The notes under the pieces: generated by a model
Seen by the model: the letters and a program-made list of their open reading frames with translations, nothing else
Databases searched by the model: none
What the model was told of the DNA's origin: nothing
Translations under genes and position numbers: made by a program
Source of the DNA: a virus
DNA length: 36,319 nucleotides
Direction: 5' to 3' (one strand)
IMG/VR virus record: IMGVR_UViG_3300022920_000297
Coordinates: 1 to 36,319 of that record
Shown: one piece after another, positions 13,757 through 18,905 of the stretch
Layout: each line of letters starts with the position of its first letter
Position numbering within the stretch: position 1 is the stretch's first letter

Positions 13757-14470
13757 TTAATAAAGATCAGTAATTAGTTGTTGTGTTTCCTGCCATTCAT
13801 ACACTTGATGTACACGTCCATGCTGTTGTTTAATGATGCGATCAGCTAATGAAAAGTCATTGCCACCAGGCATTGTTTTATCTCCAAAAAAGATAAACTC
13901 ATCATATCCATCCAGGCTGTCTAAAACTTGCGCTTTATCAGCACCAATAACGCTGATATCTAAACCAGTTTCTCCACCAATATGTGCTTCGATAAGATAT
14001 TTCTTTCCAAAATTTTCATTAAATGCACGGGCAATAGCATTACGTTCACTATTTAAACTATCATAATCAACATATGCCTGTCGTTGTTCAGTATTGGCGC
14101 CTCGCCCTAGTACACTAAAATTTACCATACCTGGCCGTTCTTCAATATGTGTACCTGTGCGAATAGAAAATGGACTATTTGTTACACGATCCATTAGCCA
14201 CTGATGAGGCTCTAGTGGCAGAGTCCACGAGTTAGTGTTGATATTTTTATCCTGTTCCCAAACGTCATTGCCACTACACTGATATGCACGTTTGCAGGTA
14301 TCATAAATTACTTTTCCAATCTGTTCAATTGTTTTAGGCTTGTCACTACCAGTAACGAGAAAGACATCATTATTTTGCGCAAACTTTTTAAACTGTACAC
14401 TGAATCGTTTATCGATTGCCTGCCTACTCACAGTTAAGGTTCCGTCTACATCAAATAAAAATGCTTTCAT
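13757..14470 (-). CDS. Eukaryotic-type phosphomannomutase (HAD superfamily)
   Basis: A 237-residue HAD-IIB protein. FLFDVDGTLTVSR carries the nucleophile Asp7 and acid/base Asp9, LVTGSD is motif II, ERPGMVNFSVLGRGAN and GGETGLDISVIGADKAQVL line the cap and substrate site, and FFGDKTMPGGNDFSLAD is motif IV. The last two are diagnostic of the eukaryotic PMM1/PMM2 family, also found in some bacteria and phages. The enzyme interconverts mannose-6-phosphate and mannose-1-phosphate (and glucose-phosphates), feeding GDP-mannose and sugar-nucleotide synthesis. It starts 4 nt inside the preceding small gene (ATGA). With FkbM and SGNH genes in the same genome a glycan-modifying role is plausible but inferred. 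Confidence 0.85.
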   Translation of the reverse strand: MKAFLFDVDGTLTVSRQAIDKRFSVQFKKFAQNNDVFLVTGSDKPKTIEQIGKVIYDTCKRAYQCSGNDVWEQDKNINTNSWTLPLEPHQWLMDRVTNSPFSIRTGTHIEERPGMVNFSVLGRGANTEQRQAYVDYDSLNSERNAIARAFNENFGKKYLIEAHIGGETGLDISVIGADKAQVLDSLDGYDEFIFFGDKTMPGGNDFSLADRIIKQQHGRVHQVYEWQETQQLITDLY

Positions 14471-14628
14471 GATTCTGATTGAGCCTCAAACTCTGCTACT
14501 AAATCTTTTTTAGCGAGTAGCATTTTTTCCAAACTCCATAGTGCGGCGTATTTTTCATCGCTTGCACCTTCATTGAATGCAATAAGTGCGTTTTCCAATG
14601 TTTCAATATCTTTAAGTTCATCGATCAT
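14467..14628 (-). CDS. Hypothetical small acidic helical protein
   Basis: A 53-residue protein, MIDELKDIETLENALIAFNE then YAALWSLEKMLLAKKDLVAE, almost entirely helix-forming with a heptad-like spacing of Leu. The ATG at 14628 is chosen because AAGGAG lies 6 nt upstream; a longer reading from 14658 has no ribosome site and would begin inside the promoter. It is the leader gene of the phosphomannomutase unit. No function can be given. Confidence 0.6.
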   Translation of the reverse strand: MIDELKDIETLENALIAFNEGASDEKYAALWSLEKMLLAKKDLVAEFEAQSES

Positions 14629-14648
14629 ATCGTTCTCCTTTATACAGT

Positions 14649-14677
14649 ATAGTAACATTATTAAGATAGACAGTCAA
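14649..14677 (-). promoter_or_regulatory. Sigma-70-like promoter for the phosphomannomutase unit
   Basis: TTGACT (14672-14677), 17 nt, TACTAT (14649-14654), 21 nt before the ATG at 14628. It begins directly after the nuclease-fold gene that ends at 14681; no terminator hairpin is evident between them. Confidence 0.6.
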
Positions 14678-14680
14678 GTA

Positions 14681-15043
14681 TTAATCACACCAACTTTCAC
14701 GAGTACCGCCATCATATGGTTTGGCATACCCTGTTTCAATCAAATGCTTTTGTAGCTTTGGTGCTGTTACCAACAAGCGTCCGTATTTGCCACGTTTGCC
14801 AGATGCATTAAGTTTACCCACTTGTGTCATGTATGCAATTGTGACACGTTTAGCAACTTTTGCTTTTTCCTTTTCGCTTTCACATTTTCCACGAAGTTCA
14901 GGAGTATCAAATCCTTCAAAACGCAATGTTTGTACTTCTAAAATTTTAGGTGTGTCTTCAAAACGTACCTTACATGTGTCGCCATCATAGCAACCCAATA
15001 ATGCAGCTGTATAAATTACACCGCCTACAATAATCTCAATCAT
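14681..15043 (-). CDS. Staphylococcal-nuclease-fold (SNase/thermonuclease) protein
   Basis: A 120-residue OB-fold nuclease. The full active-site set is visible by alignment to micrococcal nuclease: CYDGDT (Asp20, Asp22), LRFEGFDTPE (Arg41, Asp46, Thr47, Glu49) and KYGRLLV (Arg89). The C-terminal helix LQKHLIETGYAKPYDGG corresponds to 'n..Lv..GlA.v'. No signal peptide, so it should act in the cytosol, where it could degrade host DNA or RNA or process phage DNA. The start overlaps the stop of the SWIM gene (TAATG... shared base at 15043), giving translational coupling. Confidence 0.85.
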   Translation of the reverse strand: MIEIIVGGVIYTAALLGCYDGDTCKVRFEDTPKILEVQTLRFEGFDTPELRGKCESEKEKAKVAKRVTIAYMTQVGKLNASGKRGKYGRLLVTAPKLQKHLIETGYAKPYDGGTRESWCD

Positions 15044-15252
15044 TATTCTTCTCCTATAAAGCCTACTTCGACTTGTTTAATGTGTTTACATTTTCTAAAT
15101 GATGGGCAATCACATGTGAACCCGTTGTTGAGCATTTTAATGGTGTACTCGTCACCGTTACTTCCAATAGCAGGCCATTCCGTGTCAACTGCCCAATGCC
15201 CTTTAGTTATAATTTCTTCACTTGCAAAAATTCGAGGACCATATTTACTCAT
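15043..15252 (-). CDS. SWIM zinc-finger small protein
   Basis: A 69-residue protein. FTCDCPSFRKCKHI contains the SWIM pattern C-x-C-x5-C-x-H (Cys47, Cys49, Cys55, His57), which binds zinc and usually DNA or protein. The sequence before it (EYTIKMLNNG) is the usual beta-hairpin that precedes SWIM fingers. It is coupled to the nuclease gene, so it may act as a DNA-binding partner of that nuclease; this is inferred from position only. Confidence 0.75.
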   Translation of the reverse strand: MSKYGPRIFASEEIITKGHWAVDTEWPAIGSNGDEYTIKMLNNGFTCDCPSFRKCKHIKQVEVGFIGEE

Positions 15253-15257
15253 TGGAA

Positions 15258-15416
15258 TTATTTCCTATTTTGATACATTTGTTTCAGGAACCATTTGTGT
15301 TTATTGAACCAATATGCCATATCATATTCGACTGGTTTGCCTTCCCAATCTTTAACTTCAGTTTGATGGTCTTGCCATAAATCTTGCAACCATGCTCTAA
15401 ATGCGCTATTCTTCAT
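15258..15416 (-). CDS. Hypothetical small protein (52 residues)
   Basis: A 52-residue frame found by reading the gap: MKNSAFRAWLQDLWQDHQTE, then VKDWEGKPVEYDMAYWFNKH and KWFLKQMYQNRK. Very rich in Trp and other aromatics, with a basic end. It overlaps its upstream neighbour by 11 nt (the ATG lies inside GATGAAGAATAG) and ends 5 nt before the SWIM gene, so it fits the operon without gaps. The pattern suggests a folded mini-protein that may bind nucleic acid. No known family. Confidence 0.65.
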   Translation of the reverse strand: MKNSAFRAWLQDLWQDHQTEVKDWEGKPVEYDMAYWFNKHKWFLKQMYQNRK

Positions 15417-15567
15417 CGTAGCCTTTTCCTTTATGTTTAGGTTTTCGTGTATACTTATTTTTAAGTTTAATAACTCTTTGGCGAAAAGGACCAGTAGGAT
15501 CTAAAACTTCTTTAGCGATAAAATTACGGGTCTTTGGCTTTTGAGGGCGTTTAAAACTCCTGCCCAT
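15406..15567 (-). CDS. Hypothetical small basic protein (53 residues)
   Basis: A 53-residue strongly basic frame: MGRSFKRPQKPKTRNFIAKE, then VLDPTGPFRQRVIKLKNKYT and RKPKHKGKGYDEE. The ribosome site GGAGAAAG lies 4 nt before the ATG. It has the look of a nucleic-acid-binding tail; the segment VLDPTGPFRQRVIK could be a small beta element. It fills the gap between the 15583-16002 gene and the next small gene without leaving non-coding sequence. Confidence 0.65.
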   Translation of the reverse strand: MGRSFKRPQKPKTRNFIAKEVLDPTGPFRQRVIKLKNKYTRKPKHKGKGYDEE

Positions 15568-15582
15568 TGACTTTCTCCTCTA

Positions 15583-16002
15583 TTAAAGTCCTACAAATGC
15601 ACTATATACATAAGGCTTATTCCATTTACCAACATTAATGCTAGTATAGTGTGAACGATGAAAGTAATCAGTCATTGAATCATCATCGTTAAAGTAATCT
15701 GGGCCTTTCATAGCCGCCACTAACTCTACTAAAAAGTCTTCTCCATCACCATATTGCTCTGGATAGTATTCATTAACTTGAATATAACCGTCACTCTCAT
15801 AAAAAGGTGTACCACGGCGGCTAGCAATTTCCATATTCTTTTTATTCTGTTCACCAATGAAGTCGATAGCACCTTCTTTGATGTTTACGCAAAGTGTTGA
15901 ATGGTTATCTACACTGATAGTAGCTTTTACACGATGCTTCTTTAGCACTGCTTTAATAGCTGGTGTAAGTGCTTTTTTCATTTCTTGTGATACATATGCC
16001 AT
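15583..16002 (-). CDS. Hypothetical protein
   Basis: A 139-residue protein starting MAYVSQEMKKALTPAIKAVL. The start at 16002 has AAGGA 9 nt upstream and follows the conserved leader; a longer reading from 16032 would begin inside that leader. The first 40 residues look helical then beta (KATISVDNHSTLCVNIKEGA), and the end YHRSHYTSINVGK-like segment (FHRSHYTSINVGKWNKPYVY) is aromatic. I recall relatives in phages and plasmids but no function. First gene of the unit that also encodes the SWIM and SNase proteins. Confidence 0.65.
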   Translation of the reverse strand: MAYVSQEMKKALTPAIKAVLKKHRVKATISVDNHSTLCVNIKEGAIDFIGEQNKKNMEIASRRGTPFYESDGYIQVNEYYPEQYGDGEDFLVELVAAMKGPDYFNDDDSMTDYFHRSHYTSINVGKWNKPYVYSAFVGL

Positions 16003-16034
16003 TTTTAACGTCCTTTGTTTTAACTTATACATAC

Positions 16035-16063
16035 TTTCTAACAGTTCTAGACCAATATGTCAA
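16035..16063 (-). promoter_or_regulatory. Sigma-70-like promoter before the 16002 gene
   Basis: TTGACA (16058-16063), 17 nt, TAGAAA (16035-16040). Near-duplicate of the promoter at 13678-13706, including the spacer segment TTGGTCT-GAACTG and the leader GTATGTATAAGTTAAAAC. Confidence 0.55.
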
Positions 16064-16066
16064 GCA

Positions 16067-16094
16067 AAAACACACGAAAGGTTTCCTGTGTTTT
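16067..16094 (-). terminator. Hairpin terminator after the 16114-16422 gene
   Basis: Arms AAAACACA and TGTGTTTT with a 12-nt loop, then further T on the minus strand. It sits immediately before the 16035-16063 promoter, the same compact terminator-promoter arrangement as at 12.45 and 13.7 kb. Confidence 0.65.
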
Positions 16095-16113
16095 CAATAA
16101 GTTACAAAATAAT

Positions 16114-16422
16114 TTAAGATGAATATGTGTTAAGGGCGTGTCTATCCATAATGAACTTAACCCAGTTTTCTGCGGCGCTTTCTACATATGAAATATCTTT
16201 GTGTGGATAAACAATGCGCCCATTAGGAAAGCCCCGCTCTTTAAACACTACACTGAATGCGTTATTGGGCTCTTGTACAATAACAACTCTCTCTTTGTTA
16301 TGCTTGGTGGTTATCTTTGTTTCACGATCCAGATAGAAAATAGTAGCTTCACGTGAATCACATTCACTTGAATAGATACTTACAACTTCAGGATCTTTAC
16401 TGTTTCTGTTTTGAATTGGCAT
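16114..16422 (-). CDS. Hypothetical protein
   Basis: A 102-residue alpha/beta protein (ATIFYLDRETKITTKHNKER, then VVIVQEPNNAFSVVFKERGF and PNGRIVYPHKDISYVESAAE). A strand-rich core is followed by a C-terminal helix. No signal peptide and no known motif. Its start codon shares a base with the stop of the P-loop kinase gene (TAATG), so it is translated with that kinase and ends at a hairpin terminator. Confidence 0.65.
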   Translation of the reverse strand: MPIQNRNSKDPEVVSIYSSECDSREATIFYLDRETKITTKHNKERVVIVQEPNNAFSVVFKERGFPNGRIVYPHKDISYVESAAENWVKFIMDRHALNTYSS

Positions 16423-16931
16423 TACAATTTTGACTCCAAGTGATTCATTAGTGTCCTAACATTAAATCCTAGTTCCATTAAGTCGCTGTTGTTATCAATA
16501 GTATAGTCAGCCATCCATTGCTCCAAGCTCATACTGTCTTTAGACTCACTTGGTAAATGATCACTTCTGTCTACCCAAATACAGTAGTCAAATACCCCAG
16601 TATTTTGCATTGCAAAAAATTCACGCTTGTTGCGGAGCCCGCAATAGATATCATAAGCGTCAAACATTTCTCTGCCTAGAGTCGCTGCATCAGGTACATT
16701 ATAATCGCAGATAGCATTATACCATTCTGCTCTGTGATTATGCCGGTCAGCATAACACTCTTCTTCATTAGCGTATCCATACTTTTCCTTTAGATCGTTG
16801 TAAATGAATAACTTTGAGCAAAATTGGCTACTACTTTCAAATGTGTAGCCATATTCGTCACGCAACATTTCACACACAGTATCTTTGCCGTGCCGCCCGT
16901 GTCCAATGACGAGTAGTTTATGTTTTTTCAA
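16422..16931 (-). CDS. Deoxynucleoside monophosphate kinase-like P-loop protein
   Basis: A 169-residue P-loop protein. KLLVIGHGRHGKDTVCEML holds the Walker A loop GHGRHGKDT (residues 10-18) of the dNMP-kinase type. LGREMFDAYDIYCGLRNKRE and FDYCIWVDRSDHLP correspond to the substrate-binding and LID regions of the T4 gp1-like family, in which a phage enzyme phosphorylates dNMPs to feed DNA synthesis. It is shorter than T4 gp1 (241 residues). The start is TTG at 16931, supported by AAGGAG 6 nt upstream. Probably expressed early from the promoter at 17053-17081. Confidence 0.75.
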   Translation of the reverse strand: MKKHKLLVIGHGRHGKDTVCEMLRDEYGYTFESSSQFCSKLFIYNDLKEKYGYANEEECYADRHNHRAEWYNAICDYNVPDAATLGREMFDAYDIYCGLRNKREFFAMQNTGVFDYCIWVDRSDHLPSESKDSMSLEQWMADYTIDNNSDLMELGFNVRTLMNHLESKL

Positions 16932-16932
16932 A

Positions 16933-17046
16933 TTAGTTCTCCTTGAGCAGCCTTATAAGACTCGTTAGTACAGATCGCACTGTTCCTTTAATAATACCAA
17001 TGATTACCCAAAATACTAAAACTCCAAATATAACATCTAATATCAT
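16933..17046 (-). CDS. Small single-pass membrane peptide (37 residues), possibly leaderless
   Basis: A 37-codon frame: MILDVIFGVLVFWVIIGIIK then GTVRSVLTSLIRLLKEN. One hydrophobic segment (residues 2-19) is followed by a basic amphipathic helix, a common plan for small phage membrane proteins. It lies exactly between a promoter and the kinase gene, with its stop 1 nt before the TTG start of the kinase. The -10 box ends only 6 nt before the ATG, so the transcript would start at or near the ATG; this implies a leaderless message or that this reading is not translated. Moderate to low support. Confidence 0.4.
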   Translation of the reverse strand: MILDVIFGVLVFWVIIGIIKGTVRSVLTSLIRLLKEN

Positions 17047-17052
17047 ATTTTT

Positions 17053-17081
17053 ATAATAGCGCCTTCAATTAGGATTGTCAA
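17053..17081 (-). promoter_or_regulatory. Strong sigma-70-like promoter before the kinase unit
   Basis: TTGACA (17076-17081), 17 nt, TATTAT (17053-17058), only one mismatch in total to the sigma-70 consensus. It overlaps the end of the tiny membrane-peptide frame at 17078. Confidence 0.75.
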
Positions 17082-17155
17082 TAGTTAATTAGATTGATGT
17101 AGAATATAAAAAATATTATGACTATAATCATTAATATCTTATCTTTGGTGGTCAT
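17078..17155 (-). CDS. Possible tiny membrane peptide (25 residues)
   Basis: MTTKDKILMIIVIIFFIFYI followed by NLINY, a single hydrophobic helix. The ATG lies 1 nt after the stop of the preceding gene (TAACATG) and the stop is inside the next promoter. The ribosome site is weak (GAAG). Its compact placement and membrane character favour a real gene, but a random AT-rich frame of this size is also possible. Confidence 0.35.
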   Translation of the reverse strand: MTTKDKILMIIVIIFFIFYINLINY

Positions 17156-17156
17156 G

Positions 17157-17333
17157 TTATTTCTTCTTTAGCAGAGCTATTTGACTTAATGGTGAACTTG
17201 TAAGTCTCCACCAAAGTGCTTCATCTTTACTTAGCTCTAATACACCCATGTCGTGTGTCTTGCCATCTTTAGTTGTGGCTGTCCATTTATATAAACGTTT
17301 GCGAGTAACTAGTCTACGCAACCTTGATTGCAT
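17157..17333 (-). CDS. Hypothetical small basic protein
   Basis: A 58-residue protein from the ATG at 17333: MQSRLRRLVTRKRLYKWTAT, then TKDGKTHDMGVLELSKDEAL and WWRLTSSPLSQIALLKKK. Basic N-terminus with a probable small beta sheet. A longer reading from 17375 overlaps the upstream gene by 38 nt; the shorter one has AAGG about 9 nt upstream and a 4-nt gap to the previous stop. No family recognised. Confidence 0.6.
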   Translation of the reverse strand: MQSRLRRLVTRKRLYKWTATTKDGKTHDMGVLELSKDEALWWRLTSSPLSQIALLKKK

Positions 17334-17337
17334 ACGC

Positions 17338-17580
17338 TCAAACCTTGAACTTATCAAAGTCTTCTCCCCATCCAAATAATTGGATCACTGTCCATTCTGG
17401 ATGTATTGTTTGAGCAGCATTATCGCCAGATGCTAACTGTAGTAGCCCCTCGATGTCTGCTTTGGCACTTTCATATGTAGGATAAAATGTAGCAAACCAA
17501 GGCTTACCATCTAACTCAGCGTTAGGTGTAACGAAGCCACTATTAGTGACTTCTTTAACTTGGAATACTTCTATCATCAT
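17338..17580 (-). CDS. Hypothetical protein
   Basis: An 80-residue soluble protein (MMIEVFQVKEVTNSGFVTPN, later WFATFYPTYESAKADIEGLL and PEWTVIQLFGWGEDFDKF). It looks like a small alpha/beta fold with a central helix. Its start shares bases with the upstream stop (TAATGATG), so ATG 1 or 2 may be used. Co-transcribed with the 17580-18092 gene from the 18125-18153 promoter. No function assignable. Confidence 0.65.
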   Translation of the reverse strand: MMIEVFQVKEVTNSGFVTPNAELDGKPWFATFYPTYESAKADIEGLLQLASGDNAAQTIHPEWTVIQLFGWGEDFDKFKV

Positions 17581-18092
17581 TATTTTGAAACCCTAACTAG
17601 TGTTCTGTAGTGCATACGTTGAATGTTGTAACCACCAGCAACAATAGTTTCAATATCAATATGCTTTGTACCAACTTCAGTTTCAACAGTAAAGTAACCA
17701 TGAAAGCCATCTGAACTACGCTTTACATCACCAGTAGTAACTTCTGTGATATCCAACTTTGTTAGTTTAGCAGCAATAGTTGCGTTGCGGTTGGCAATTT
17801 TACCGTCTACATATTTGTTAGCCTTTTCAGTAATACCTGCATCGTTGTAGTAGCCTGGCTGAACGATGTTGTACATGCCTTTACCACCAGCTACACTCCA
17901 AACCTCTTCGTACCAAGTCCATTCATCTGTCTTTGCACGGTATTCTTTGTCTGCATAAAATTCAGCAACGGCAGCTTTACGTGCAAAAAAGTAAGCAATT
18001 TCAGCTTCACGAAACTTAGCATCAAACTCTGCAAATGTAGTTTCAAGTGTTTTAGTAATTGCTTCAAAAGTGTTGTAAGTTGCTATTGTCAT
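17580..18092 (-). CDS. Hypothetical protein
   Basis: A 170-residue protein, helix-rich for its first 65 residues (FEAITKTLETTFAEFDAKFR, then AEIAYFFARKAAVAEFYADK) and beta-rich at the end (GFHGYFTVETEVGTKHIDIE, then TIVAGGYNIQRMHYRTLVRV). I start at the ATG at 18092 with AAGG 7-8 nt upstream; another ATG three codons earlier sits on the ribosome site itself. It is the first gene behind a strong promoter with a palindromic spacer, which suggests tight timing of expression. I recall plasmid and phage proteins of this build but no function. Confidence 0.65.
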   Translation of the reverse strand: MTIATYNTFEAITKTLETTFAEFDAKFREAEIAYFFARKAAVAEFYADKEYRAKTDEWTWYEEVWSVAGGKGMYNIVQPGYYNDAGITEKANKYVDGKIANRNATIAAKLTKLDITEVTTGDVKRSSDGFHGYFTVETEVGTKHIDIETIVAGGYNIQRMHYRTLVRVSK

Positions 18093-18124
18093 TTGGTACA
18101 TCCTTTGTTTGTTGCTATACCACT

Positions 18125-18153
18125 AATATAACACCAAGACGTCTTGGTGTCAA
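18125..18153 (-). promoter_or_regulatory. Promoter with a perfect 20-bp palindrome in its spacer
   Basis: TTGACA (18148-18153), 17 nt, TATATT (18125-18130). The spacer and part of the -35 box form ACACCAAGACGTCTTGGTGT (18131-18150), a perfect 20-bp palindrome. A dimeric repressor bound here would occlude RNA polymerase, so this is a strong operator candidate. A related imperfect palindrome lies at the same place in the promoter at 34494-34522. Confidence 0.8.
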
Positions 18154-18161
18154 CCCCTAAA

Positions 18162-18902
18162 TTAACTTTTTTCTGAATTTTCTGAAGATTCTTCACGCTT
18201 TTTAATTAGCTTTTTCCAATCCTTGCATATAAAGGCAGTACGATAATGGTTTACATGATCTTCCCATTTAGGTAATGGCTCTTCACCAAGAAAACTACAC
18301 AGATCTAAATACTCACGTTCTTCACACATAAGCAATGCATGTAAATTAAGATAAAGAGTTTTAGCATATGAGTTAACATAATTCATCTTTCCGGCTGTCA
18401 TATCTCTTCTAGCGTTAGTAATTGCAAGTGTCCAAAATTCTTCAACAGTTTCGTCTTCTCCATGTGGCATATCTGGCCACATAAAGCAATTGCGTAGTGC
18501 AAGCATGTTGACAAACGGGCTATCATGAGGCAAATACGGAATGATAACTCCTGTAAATGGCTTAAGAACCTTTTGTCTTACTTCAGTTGATTGATGTTCG
18601 TCCCAACCTAAGTCATGATCTGGCAAAACCTTAATACAGTTTTTAGTAGCTTTTGGATTCTGACTATACGGGATCATCCATCGTTTTTGATATTCATCAA
18701 ATGTCATTGCCTTGTCAGGTGCATTATCCTCTGTGTCAGGGGCAAAGCACCATGTGGCGCCATGTACTGCTAAGTCAGTTATTGTACCGTCTGTTGTAAT
18801 TGTCTCTTTTTCAAATTTATGAAAGTTATTGTGTTGCGATGCAAACCATGTGATCCAGGTGCCACATAATCCACTAGTATACAGTGTTAAAAAATGTTCC
18901 AT
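18162..18902 (-). CDS. Sulfotransferase-like P-loop protein
   Basis: A 246-residue protein. It starts MEHFLTLYTSGLCGTWITWF, where SGLCGT follows a hydrophobic strand in the manner of the PAPS-binding loop of sulfotransferases. The middle is all alpha/beta, and the end YLDLCSFLGEEPLPKWEDHV NHY-type segment resembles the sulfotransferase C-terminal 'l..Fl.....' helix and loop. No canonical Walker A. It follows the polymerase gene by 3 nt, so it is a late member of the replication operon. The ATG sits directly behind AAAGG. Two other proteins with a comparable N-terminal Gly/Ser loop occur at 32707-33435 and 34526-35509. Function uncertain. Confidence 0.5.
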   Translation of the reverse strand: MEHFLTLYTSGLCGTWITWFASQHNNFHKFEKETITTDGTITDLAVHGATWCFAPDTEDNAPDKAMTFDEYQKRWMIPYSQNPKATKNCIKVLPDHDLGWDEHQSTEVRQKVLKPFTGVIIPYLPHDSPFVNMLALRNCFMWPDMPHGEDETVEEFWTLAITNARRDMTAGKMNYVNSYAKTLYLNLHALLMCEEREYLDLCSFLGEEPLPKWEDHVNHYRTAFICKDWKKLIKKREESSENSEKS

Positions 18903-18905
18903 CCT

